Part shown: one piece after another, positions 1-5,785 of the stretch
Numbering within the stretch: position 1 is the stretch's first letter
Layout: each line of letters begins with the position of its first letter
Source: Caldifarciminota bacterium
GTDB lineage: Bacteria > Hydrothermota > Tepidihabitantia > SM23-42
Direction of reading: 5' to 3'
Assembly (NCBI GenBank): GCA_023128195.1
Contig: JAGMEL010000301.1
Location: 1 to 7,943, forward strand
DNA length: 7,943 bases
The notes under the pieces: model-generated
Told to the model about the DNA's origin: nothing
Databases searched by the model: none
Seen by the model: the letters and a program-made list of their open reading frames with translations, nothing else
Position numbers and translations under genes: made by a program

Positions 1-396
1 GATTCAGGAATATATCAGGATTGTGATGTTCCTCCGCATTATGATCCGATTCTTTCAAAATTGATAACCTGGGCAGAAACAAGGCAAATGTCAATTACCC
101 GCATGTCTAATGCTTTAAAAAACTACATTATTTTGGGTATAAAAACGAATATTGGGTTTTTGAAACGCATCATGGACACAAAGGAATTTATTAATGGTAA
201 TTATCATACCCATTTTATTGATGAAAACGAGTCTGATTTGATTATAAAACATGAGAAGATACATAATGCCTTGATTGCTGCAGCATTAATAGGTTTGGAA
301 AAGAAATCAAGACCAAGAGAGGGAATTACAGGGTTTTCACGTACTGAAACGACGCCCTGGCAAGAGCTTGGACATTGGGAAATATGCAAACACTGA
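1..396 (+). CDS. accC: Biotin carboxylase subunit of an acyl-CoA carboxylase (3' end only)
   Basis: The gene enters from the left edge in frame 1 and ends at TGA 394-396, leaving 131 residues. It is the C-terminal part of a biotin carboxylase, the ATP-dependent subunit that carboxylates biotin on a carrier protein in the cytoplasm. Residues 10-20 (VPPHYDPILSK) and 46-50 (GIKTN) match the conserved biotin carboxylase C-terminal domain, and the GNYHTHFI stretch after them closes that domain. About 55 further residues follow, ending in a TPWQELGHW-like tail similar to the linker after the carboxylase domain in propionyl/methylcrotonyl-CoA carboxylase alpha chains. Here the chain stops and the biotin domain is a separate gene (847-1335), the split arrangement I recall for Bacteroides-type acyl-CoA carboxylases. 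The substrate (propionyl-, acetyl- or another acyl-CoA) cannot be read from this piece. The ATP-binding region lies outside the window. Confidence 0.93.
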   Translation, partial: DSGIYQDCDVPPHYDPILSKLITWAETRQMSITRMSNALKNYIILGIKTNIGFLKRIMDTKEFINGNYHTHFIDENESDLIIKHEKIHNALIAAALIGLEKKSRPREGITGFSRTETTPWQELGHWEICKH

Positions 397-445
397 TGTA
401 TATGCAGGATCGCTTTGTTTCTCGAAAAATCTCGAAACACGCTCG

Positions 446-545
446 CCCCGTTAAATAAAAAGATGACTTATGATATACAAAGGAGAAAAGTTTAACGACT
501 ACATTAATTTGGGTAAAGATACCAGAATTCTTGTATTTAACAGGG
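446..545. mobile_element. Miniature inverted-repeat element, copy A (100 bp)
   Basis: The left end CCCCGTTAAATA (446-457) and right end TATTTAACAGGG (534-545) are inverted repeats matching at 11 of 12 positions. The element is directly flanked by the 4-bp repeat CTCG (442-445 and 546-549), as expected for a target duplication. The interior shares three blocks with copies B and C: ACTTATGAT (466-474), ATTAATTTGG (503-512) and CTTGTATTT (530-538). The same position in the related array at 4092-4267 lacks the element and has a single CTCG. It has no room for a transposase, so it would be a non-autonomous element moved by an enzyme encoded elsewhere. I cannot assign it to a known insertion sequence family. 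Confidence 0.82.
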
Positions 546-644
546 CTCGCAGGATCGTCCCGCCATTAATAATGGCGAAACTCGCAGGAGACGCAGGATC
601 GTCCCGACATTGGTCGGGACTCGCCAAAGAAAGAACAGGGCGAG

Positions 645-745
645 CCCCGTTAAATAATAGAAAGAAACTTGCAATGTCTACAGAAAACAAGTTTAGCAAC
701 AAGATTAATGTGGTAAAAACCACAAATATCTTGTATTTAACAGGG
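645..745. mobile_element. Miniature inverted-repeat element, copy B (101 bp)
   Basis: The ends CCCCGTTAAATA (645-656) and TATTTAACAGGG (734-745) are identical to those of copy A. Direct repeats CGAG (641-644 and 746-749) abut the ends; CGAG is the reverse complement of copy A's CTCG, so both copies hit the same anchor of the host array in opposite relative orientation. Shared interior blocks are ACTTGCAAT (667-675), ATTAATGTGG (704-713) and CTTGTATTT (730-738). The array at 4092-4267 reads GGCGAG followed directly by CTGAAGGCGATACTGC at the equivalent place, which is an uninterrupted site. There is no coding capacity of its own. Confidence 0.82.
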
Positions 746-846
746 CGAGCCGCAGGCGATACTGCGAGTCCCGAAGGGACGATACTGCAAATCCGCCATG
801 TTGCGTGGCGGATGATACTGCGATTACTGCGTTTATAGGTTTGTTT

Positions 847-1335
847 ATGAAATATAATTTTTTACATTTAAATAAAACATATAAAATTAAAATAGAAAAA
901 AGTGGTGATGTTTATACCACAGTAATTGATAATATTACATACGAAGTTACAGACTTTACGGCGAGGCAAAATTCTATTTCGTTCAAACTGGGCAATAAAC
1001 TTTGTAGTATCTATTTTGCTGAAGAAAAAGGGAAGACGCATTTAGCCATTGATGGTGATTATTTCGTTATTGAATTGGAAAAAGGAAAGGCTATTAGCGT
1101 TAAAGGACCAGTACAGCAAAAAGGAAATAGTGTAGCGTCACCAATGCCCGGGTTGTTGGTAAAGATACCGGTTGCAAAGGGAGATGAGGTTACTACAGGT
1201 ACAATTCTGGCAATTGTTGAGGCAATGAAGATGCAGAATGAATTACGGGCACCGCGTGATGGTGTTGTCAAAAAGATAAACTATAAAGAAGGTGAACAGG
1301 TTGATGCCCTGAAGCCGATAGTGGAATTGGAGTAG
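847..1335 (+). CDS. Biotin carboxyl carrier protein of an acyl-CoA carboxylase (162 aa)
   Basis: This carrier shuttles carboxyl groups, as carboxybiotin, between the biotin carboxylase and the carboxyltransferase. The C-terminal half (residues about 92-162) is a biotinyl domain: SPMPGLLVKI, then EAMKM at 125-129, whose Lys128 is the biotin attachment site, then the APRDGVV loop. Residues 1-85 are beta-rich and resemble the linking domain that precedes the biotinyl domain in propionyl-CoA carboxylase alpha chains. The reading frame stays open upstream to 805, but that part lies in the repeat array. I chose ATG 847 because it starts the family-like sequence and has a weak AGG 7 bp upstream. The biotin carboxylase precedes it and a biotin ligase (5786-6505) lies downstream. 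Other biotin decarboxylase or carboxylase complexes use similar carriers, so the partner acyl-CoA is an inference. Confidence 0.93.
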   Translation: MKYNFLHLNKTYKIKIEKSGDVYTTVIDNITYEVTDFTARQNSISFKLGNKLCSIYFAEEKGKTHLAIDGDYFVIELEKGKAISVKGPVQQKGNSVASPMPGLLVKIPVAKGDEVTTGTILAIVEAMKMQNELRAPRDGVVKKINYKEGEQVDALKPIVELE

Positions 1336-1336
1336 G

Positions 1337-1353
1337 AATACGTTTAACGTATT
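1337..1353. other. Small AT-rich hairpin after the carrier-protein gene
   Basis: AATACGT (1337-1343) and ACGTATT (1347-1353) form a perfect 7-bp inverted repeat with a 3-nt loop, starting 2 bp after the stop codon. No T-run follows, so it is not a convincing terminator. It may simply stabilise or process the 3' end of the upstream message. Confidence 0.4.
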
Positions 1354-1407
1354 TGTAGCTGTATGTCAATGCCCGATAACTTTTAACAATGATTGGAGGT
1401 ACGGTAT

Positions 1408-1782
1408 ATGTATAGTAAAAAGGTAATGGATCATTTTATGCATCCAAGAAATGTTGGTGAGATTAAGGATGCAGATGGCAAAGGTGAAGTTGGTAGTCCA
1501 ATATGTGGGGATCTGATGACTTTTTATATTAAAGTAGAGAATAATAAAATAAAGGATGTGAAATTCAAGACTTTTGGTTGTGGTGCTGCCATAGCTGTAT
1601 CCAGCATGGTCAGTGAACTGGCGAAGGGAAAGTCGATTGAAGAGGCTATGAAGATTACTAATAAGATGGTTGTTGGTGAGCTTGACGGGTTGCCACCCCA
1701 AAAATTGCATTGCTCAAATCTGGGCGCCGATGCACTGCACAAAGCGATTGAAAATTATCTTGAAAAGAAAAAAGCAAGGTAG
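1408..1782 (+). CDS. iscU: IscU/NifU-type iron-sulfur cluster assembly scaffold (124 aa)
   Basis: A cytoplasmic scaffold on which [2Fe-2S] or [4Fe-4S] clusters are built before transfer to apoproteins. All three cluster-ligating cysteines of the family are present: Cys33 in GSPICGD, Cys58 in FGCGAAIA and Cys102 in KLHCSNLGADAL. Asp35, equivalent to the Asp that makes clusters labile in IscU, is also there. The N-terminus YSKKVMDHFMHPRNVGEI is typical, and the 124-residue length matches a stand-alone IscU rather than a multidomain NifU. The frame is open to a TTG at 1393, but that codon lies in the Shine-Dalgarno site TGGAGGT (1394-1400), so ATG 1408 is the start. No cysteine desulfurase is next to it. 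The gene ends 33 bp before the enoyl-CoA hydratase start, so the two are probably co-transcribed. Confidence 0.95.
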   Translation: MYSKKVMDHFMHPRNVGEIKDADGKGEVGSPICGDLMTFYIKVENNKIKDVKFKTFGCGAAIAVSSMVSELAKGKSIEEAMKITNKMVVGELDGLPPQKLHCSNLGADALHKAIENYLEKKKAR

Positions 1783-1815
1783 AGTTTGAATCTCTACAGC
1801 AAGCAAGGAGGTAAA

Positions 1816-2592
1816 ATGACTTATAATAATATAATTACAGAAACCGACGGTAAAATAGGGATTGTGAAGATTAATCGCCCTGATGTTCTCAACGCAGTTA
1901 ATGTTGAGACCATCCTTGAGATTGAAACGGCAGTGAAAGAATTTAGTAATAATACAGATATTTTTGTGATAATTATCACTGGTGAAGGAAAGTCTTTTGT
2001 AGCAGGTTCTGATATCTCACGACTGGCTGAGATGGATTCTTTGAAGGCGAGGGTGTATAGCCAGATCGGTCAACGTGTTTTATCGTATATAGAGAATGTT
2101 GAAAAACCTGTAATTGCTGCAGTGAATGGTTATGCCCTTGGGTCGGGTTGCGAACTTGCCATGGCATGTGATATAAGGATTGCCTCAGAAAAGGCTAAAT
2201 TTGGCCAGCCCGAAGTAAAACTCGGATTAATCCCTGGACATGCAGGAACCCAGCGTCTGGCAAGGCTGGTCGGTGTTGGCAAGGCAAAAGAGTTGATATT
2301 TACTGGAGATTTGATTGATGCCCAGGAGGCAATGAGGATTGGTCTTGTTAACAAGCTTGTAGCTCCGGATAAGATAATTGAGGAAGCAAAGAATATCGCA
2401 CACAAAATTTCTGAGGTTGGTCCATTTGCCGTGCGCCTGGCTAAGACAGTTATTAATCGTGGTATTGATGCTAATCTTACAACTGCAAGTTCTTATGAAA
2501 TGGAAGCCTTTAGCATTCTATTCTCAACTGATGAGGCAAAAGAAGGCATGAAGGCATTTTTAGAAAAACGAAAGCCCAAATGGGATAAATAG
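1816..2592 (+). CDS. Enoyl-CoA hydratase / crotonase (258 aa)
   Basis: Crotonase-fold enzyme that adds water across the double bond of a trans-2-enoyl-CoA to give a 3-hydroxyacyl-CoA, or the reverse. The oxyanion-hole segments are AGSDI (63-67) and NGYALGSGCELA (104-115). Both catalytic glutamates of true hydratases are present: Glu113 in GSGCE and Glu133 in QPEVKLG. PGHAGTQRL (140-148) follows in place of the common PGAGGTQRL. Length and C-terminus (FLEKRKPKW) are normal for short-chain enoyl-CoA hydratase or 3-hydroxybutyryl-CoA dehydratase. AAGGAGG at 1805-1811 sets ATG 1816 as the start; the frame is open further up but without an initiation signal. Chain-length specificity cannot be told. 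The dehydrogenase and thiolase downstream supply the next two steps of beta-oxidation or its reversal. Confidence 0.94.
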   Translation: MTYNNIITETDGKIGIVKINRPDVLNAVNVETILEIETAVKEFSNNTDIFVIIITGEGKSFVAGSDISRLAEMDSLKARVYSQIGQRVLSYIENVEKPVIAAVNGYALGSGCELAMACDIRIASEKAKFGQPEVKLGLIPGHAGTQRLARLVGVGKAKELIFTGDLIDAQEAMRIGLVNKLVAPDKIIEEAKNIAHKISEVGPFAVRLAKTVINRGIDANLTTASSYEMEAFSILFSTDEAKEGMKAFLEKRKPKWDK

Positions 2593-2595
2593 TGA

Positions 2596-2718
2596 AAATC
2601 CTAAGCACTAAACCCTAAATTCTAAACAAGCACAAATGACAGAAATTATAAATTCAAAACATTTTGAACATTTGAATTTGGAATTTAGTATTTGTTTAGA
2701 ATTTCGATATTAGGATTT
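2596..2718. repeat. Long AT-rich imperfect inverted repeat between hydratase and dehydrogenase genes
   Basis: It fills the 155-bp gap. Outer arms AAATCCTAA (2596-2604) and TTAGGATTT (2710-2718) are perfectly complementary. Within them, a 13-bp arm at 2617-2629 (AAATTCTAAACAA) is perfectly complementary to 2692-2704. A third pair, ATTCAAA/TTTGAAT (2652-2658/2671-2677), lies near the centre. Vocabulary such as TTAGGATTTAG and TTCTAAAC recurs in intergenic repeats of several uncultured bacterial lineages as I recall them, so this may be a degenerate dispersed palindrome. The Shine-Dalgarno of the next gene (2736-2741) lies outside it. Confidence 0.7.
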
Positions 2719-2747
2719 AGAGTTTTCCGAAAGAAAGGAGGTTTTTG

Positions 2748-4085
2748 ATGACATTAGATGATAGATTAGAAAATGTAGCTATAATTGGTGCTGCGGGAAA
2801 GATGGGTAGTGGTATCGGTGTTTTAATTGCTCAGGAGATGGCAAGACTTAAATTGAAACCGGAGAATAAGGATAAAATATATCGATTAAATCTTATTGAT
2901 ATCAGTGAAAGTGCATTAGACGGGTTACGTGGTTACATGAAAGCACAACTTGTAAAGCGGACGGAAAAATCTACTGTACTTTTAAGAAGAATATATGAGA
3001 ATCGGAAAGATTTAGTAGAGAATGCCGATATAATAAATGCGTTTGTTGATGCGTCATCTGCAGTATTAAATTTCACTACAGATCTGAATACAGTAAAAAA
3101 TGCCCATTTGATTTTTGAGGCAATCGTTGAGAATGAAAAGATAAAAATTAAGGTCTATAAAAAATTAAAGAAATTATGTTCAAATGATACATTGTTCTTG
3201 ACTAATACATCGAGTATCCCTATTTCTTATCTTGATGAAAAAGCTGGGCTTGACGGTAGATTAATAGGTTATCACTTTTATAATCCTCCGGTAGTGCAAC
3301 GTTTAGTTGAAGTAATAACTGCGAAGACCACTATCGAAGAGTTAGAAAATATAGGTCAAGAAATAGGCAAACGTTTGCGCAAAAAATTGGTACCGGCTAA
3401 TGATATAAGTGGTTTTATAGGTAATGGTCATTTTATCCGTGATGGTCTTTATGCGATTAGTGAAGTAGAAAGGTTAAAAGGAAAATACAGGTATCCAGGT
3501 GCTGTTTATATCATGAATAGAATCACTCAGGATTTCCTTGTGCGACCTATGGGCATTTTCCAGCTCATTGATTATGTTGGTATAGATGTGTTCCAGTGTA
3601 TATTAAAGGTAATGCGCACGTATCTTGGTGATAAAACCTTAAAGAGTAAACTCGTTGATAAAATGGTTAAGCAAAATGCATTGGGTGGACAGTATGCTGA
3701 CGGTTCCCAAAAAGACGGTTTCTTAAAATATGAGAGGAATCGCCCGGTAGGTATTTATAATTTTAGAAAGCAGGAATATTTTATTATTGAAGATAAATGG
3801 AAGAAAAAGACGGATGCAAAAATAGGGCCGCTACCCGACGGATTTGCTCCGTGGAAATCATTACTTATGAATCCTAAGAAGGAAGATGCTCTATCAAAAC
3901 ATTTTGATAATCTAAAGAAAATGGATACACTTGGTGCAGGACTTGCCATCAATTTTCTCAAAAAAACTAAAGAAATTGGTGAAAAGTTGGTGAGTGATGG
4001 TATAGCAAACTCAAGTGATGATGTTAACGCAGTCTTAACCAATGGTTTTTATTGGCTCTACGGACCGATAAATAATTACATCTAA
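2748..4085 (+). CDS. 3-hydroxyacyl-CoA dehydrogenase, long form (445 aa)
   Basis: NAD-dependent oxidation of a 3-hydroxyacyl-CoA to a 3-ketoacyl-CoA, or the reverse. The N-terminal Rossmann fold has GAAGKMG (14-20) and an acidic Asp51 at the end of strand 2, which favours NAD over NADP. Catalytic residues of the family are recognisable: Ser155/Ser156 in NTSSIPI, His176 in GYHFYNPP, Glu188 in LVEVI and Asn226 in DISGFIGNGHF. The C-terminal helical domain carries MGIFQLIDYVGIDV. Stand-alone enzymes of this family are usually about 280-320 residues. This one has about a dozen extra residues between the glycine loop and Asp51, added sequence around 60-110, and a long tail of about 130 residues with no motif I recognise. 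AGGAGG at 2736-2741 marks ATG 2748. The downstream SCP2-type thiolase is the natural next enzyme. Confidence 0.88.
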   Translation: MTLDDRLENVAIIGAAGKMGSGIGVLIAQEMARLKLKPENKDKIYRLNLIDISESALDGLRGYMKAQLVKRTEKSTVLLRRIYENRKDLVENADIINAFVDASSAVLNFTTDLNTVKNAHLIFEAIVENEKIKIKVYKKLKKLCSNDTLFLTNTSSIPISYLDEKAGLDGRLIGYHFYNPPVVQRLVEVITAKTTIEELENIGQEIGKRLRKKLVPANDISGFIGNGHFIRDGLYAISEVERLKGKYRYPGAVYIMNRITQDFLVRPMGIFQLIDYVGIDVFQCILKVMRTYLGDKTLKSKLVDKMVKQNALGGQYADGSQKDGFLKYERNRPVGIYNFRKQEYFIIEDKWKKKTDAKIGPLPDGFAPWKSLLMNPKKEDALSKHFDNLKKMDTLGAGLAINFLKKTKEIGEKLVSDGIANSSDDVNAVLTNGFYWLYGPINNYI

Positions 4086-4091
4086 ACAAAT

Positions 4092-4267
4092 GCAGGATCG
4101 CTGCGCTCGCAGGATCATTTCATTCGCAGGAGATGCAGGATCGTCCCGACATTGGTCGGGACTCGCTAAAGAAAATATATGGCGAGCTGAAGGCGATACT
4201 GCGAGTCCCGAAGGGACGATACTGCGAATCCGCCATGTTGCGTGGCGGATGATACTGCGATTACTGC
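4092..4267. repeat. Array of variable-core palindromic units, uninterrupted copy
   Basis: This second copy of the array at 404-830 occupies the gap between the dehydrogenase and thiolase genes, starting 6 bp after the stop codon. Forward units: 4092-4110 (short core CTGCG), 4109-4127 (core ATTTCAT) and 4135-4166 (stem GTCCCGAC 4143-4150/GTCGGGAC 4155-4162). Reverse units: 4182-4202, 4201-4225 (stem 4205-4209/4213-4217), 4224-4258 (stem ATCCGCCA 4228-4235/TGGCGGAT 4243-4250) and a coreless unit 4257-4267. It lacks both 100-bp elements found in the first array. Two of its cores are also shorter, by 24 and 18 bp, and together these account for the whole remaining length difference. An open frame through 4090-4278 is an accident of the repeat. 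Confidence 0.85.
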
Positions 4268-4290
4268 ATTTTTTTTAAAAGGAGGTTTCC

Positions 4291-5538
4291 ATGTCATTTT
4301 TCAGGAAAAAAATTTATGCCTGTGCTGGTTTTAATACAGTTTCCTTAGGCTCTGGTAGAAAAGAATTTCATCCGAAAAAACCACGTCCCGGGATTGAACA
4401 CTATATAAAAGAAGCAGGTCTTGGGACAATAGAGCAAATTGAAAATCCAGCAAATATTGATGAAGGCGTTATTGGAAATTTTGTTGCCGAACGATTCTGT
4501 AAACAGGGTAATCTTGGTGGTTTTTTCCCGATTGTGCATCCTACATTTCAGTACAAACCCTGTATTCGTGTTGAGGGTGCGTGTGATTCTGGAGGTTTAG
4601 CACTGGTGGTTTCCATAAAAACAATTCTGGCTGATCTTGCTGATGTCATTCTCGCTATTGGCGTCGAGATCCAGAATTCAGTAAAGGCTATCTATGGTGC
4701 AGATTATCTTGCTGCAGCTGGTTGGTATTCAGGTGAGAGGAAAAAGGGTCATGCCTATTTTTTCCCGGATCAATTTTCCCAGCGTGCTGGTGCCTGTTTT
4801 GAAAAGTTCGGTTATGATAAAATCCGTGCTGGAATGTCGCAATGGTATGTTAATGCAATCGAAAATGCACGTAAGAATCCTAAAGCGCAGGAGTTCCATA
4901 ATAAAAATCCAGAGCTGTACGCTACGGGTATGACATCGCCTAATCCTAAAGTATTCTGTGAATATATCAATGTTTTTGACTGTTCAAAAGTTTCAGATGG
5001 AGGCTCAGCATTGTTATTTGCTTCAGAAGAAGGACTCAAAAAGATCGGTGTGGACAAGAAAGATGCAGTTGAGGTGGTTGCCTATGCACAGGTCCAGGAC
5101 AATTTAACAACACCTCCACCTGATTTAACCAAACTTTCTACTTGCGAGATTGCGGCAAAACGTGCGTACGAACGTGCTGGTATTAAACCTGAAGATTTGA
5201 GTGTGCTTGATGTCCACGATTGCTTTACTATTGCTGGTGTATTGGCAATAGAGGCAGCAGGTGTTGCTGGCTATGGTGAAGGTGCAGACTTTATAAAAGA
5301 CGGTAAAACAAAAACAGACGGTGTTATACCTACTAATGCTACTGGAGGATTGATCGGCTACGGTCATCCAACCGGTGCTACTGGTGTTCGTCAGGCAGTG
5401 GATGTTGTTCATCAACTTTTAAACAAAGCTGAAGAATGCCAGGTTAATATTCATCCTGACCGACCTTTTGGTATGATGTCAAGTATGGGTGGTAATGATA
5501 AGACCGTCGCAGCGATGGTATTTAGGAAAACAGAATGA
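4291..5538 (+). CDS. SCP2-type thiolase / acetyl-CoA acyltransferase (415 aa)
   Basis: Thiolase-fold enzyme expected to cleave a 3-ketoacyl-CoA with CoA, giving acetyl-CoA (or propionyl-CoA) and a shortened acyl-CoA, or to run in reverse. The nucleophile is Cys98 in VEGACDSGG, where most relatives have ACASGG. HDCF at 309-312 gives His309 and Cys311, the hallmark of SCP2-type thiolases, and His359 lies in GYGHPTGATG. The C-terminal region (MMSSMGGNDKT) lacks the second-cysteine loop of classical thiolases, consistent with the SCP2 group. AAAAGGAGG at 4277-4285 precedes ATG 4291. The order hydratase, dehydrogenase, thiolase in one direction makes a beta-oxidation or reverse beta-oxidation role likely. 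Some archaeal members work as acetoacetyl-CoA thiolases beside a DUF35 protein; none is seen here. Chain length is not readable from sequence. Confidence 0.92.
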   Translation: MSFFRKKIYACAGFNTVSLGSGRKEFHPKKPRPGIEHYIKEAGLGTIEQIENPANIDEGVIGNFVAERFCKQGNLGGFFPIVHPTFQYKPCIRVEGACDSGGLALVVSIKTILADLADVILAIGVEIQNSVKAIYGADYLAAAGWYSGERKKGHAYFFPDQFSQRAGACFEKFGYDKIRAGMSQWYVNAIENARKNPKAQEFHNKNPELYATGMTSPNPKVFCEYINVFDCSKVSDGGSALLFASEEGLKKIGVDKKDAVEVVAYAQVQDNLTTPPPDLTKLSTCEIAAKRAYERAGIKPEDLSVLDVHDCFTIAGVLAIEAAGVAGYGEGADFIKDGKTKTDGVIPTNATGGLIGYGHPTGATGVRQAVDVVHQLLNKAEECQVNIHPDRPFGMMSSMGGNDKTVAAMVFRKTE

Positions 5539-5540
5539 TT

Positions 5541-5640
5541 TCGTTGTACGTTGTAAGGCGTCGCCGCCAGTATCGTTGTACGGTGTCGTTGTAAGTTCAA
5601 TACTGAGCCACGATGAACTACCGACGAAAAACCATACTGG
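5541..5640. repeat. Short degenerate repeats upstream of element copy C
   Basis: The stretch right after the thiolase stop holds three copies of TCGTTGTA (5541-5548, 5573-5580, 5586-5593), two of them extended to TCGTTGTACG. CCAGTATCG (5568-5576) and CATACTGG (5633-5640) resemble the CGATACTGC anchors of the palindrome arrays in either orientation, so this may be a decayed relative of them. I see no gene or clear promoter in the 247-bp gap 5539-5785. Confidence 0.5.
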
Positions 5641-5740
5641 CCCTGTGAAATAATTGAAAAGGACTTGTGATCGAGTGAAAATGTGCGTTCAATAACACAA
5701 TTAATATGGTCGAATATATAATCTCTTGTATTTCACGGGG
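5641..5740. mobile_element. Miniature inverted-repeat element, copy C (100 bp)
   Basis: The ends CCCTGTGAAATA (5641-5652) and TATTTCACGGGG (5729-5740) are inverted repeats at 11 of 12 positions. They share the CCCYGTKAAATA consensus with copies A and B about 5 kb away. A perfect 4-bp direct repeat CTGG (5637-5640 and 5741-5744) abuts both ends. Interior blocks ACTTGTGAT (5663-5671), ATTAATATGG (5700-5709) and CTTGTATTT (5725-5733) lie at the same spacing as in the other copies. Its inner sequence and the T-to-G and A-to-C changes inside both ends make it the most diverged copy. It lies just upstream of the biotin ligase gene. Confidence 0.8.
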
Positions 5741-5785
5741 CTGGCCGCTATGCCGTATAACCATTAACGATACCTGTCCCCTTTT

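Larger units (their letters stand above)
404..830. repeat. Array of variable-core palindromic units, interrupted by two miniature elements
   Basis: This fills nearly the whole gap between the biotin carboxylase and its carrier protein; it starts 7 bp after the stop codon and ends 16 bp before the next ATG. Units follow the form GCAG(G/T)ATCG-core-CTCGC. Forward units: 404-445 (core with arms 416-421/434-439), 549-585 (core stem 561-567/571-577) and 593-624 (stem GTCCCGAC 601-608/GTCGGGAC 613-620). Reverse units: 745-765, 764-788 (stem 768-772/776-780), 787-821 (stem ATCCGCCA 791-798/TGGCGGAT 806-813) and a coreless unit GCGATTACTGC 820-830. Neighbouring units share their terminal bases, or are separated by short linkers. 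Two 100-bp elements (446-545, 645-745) interrupt the CTCGC/GCGAG anchors. The array recurs at 4092-4267. It is more GC-rich than the genes and appears non-coding. The function is unknown. Confidence 0.85.

Noticed and set aside
404..830. CRISPR array
   Set aside because: Units are not uniform direct repeats with unique spacers: they switch orientation, overlap, and carry palindromic cores of 0 to about 29 bp. No cas gene is present.
470..838. Open reading frame of 122 codons between the biotin carboxylase and carrier genes
   Set aside because: It runs through the palindrome array and both 100-bp elements. Its similarity to the frame at 4090-4278 comes from the shared DNA repeat, and it has no ribosome-binding site or protein-family resemblance.
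805..846. Upstream ATG start for the biotin carrier protein
   Set aside because: The 14 extra codons are part of the palindrome array, and the family-like sequence begins at ATG 847.
3755..4042. Reverse-strand open frame of 95 codons
   Set aside because: It is fully inside the well-supported dehydrogenase gene on the + strand and resembles no known protein; the same applies to the other reverse-strand frames.
4228..4276. Intrinsic terminator: hairpin 4228-4250 with a T8 run at 4269-4276
   Set aside because: The T-run is 18 bp beyond the stem, too far for the usual mechanism, and the same hairpin at 791-813 has no T-run.
4090..4278. Open reading frame of 62 codons between the dehydrogenase and thiolase genes
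   Set aside because: It lies entirely in the repeat array; its residues simply mirror the array seen at 404-830.
5726..5761. Promoter TTGTAT ... TATAAC before the biotin ligase
   Set aside because: The spacer would be 24 bp, outside the workable range, and the -35 part belongs to the end of element copy C.
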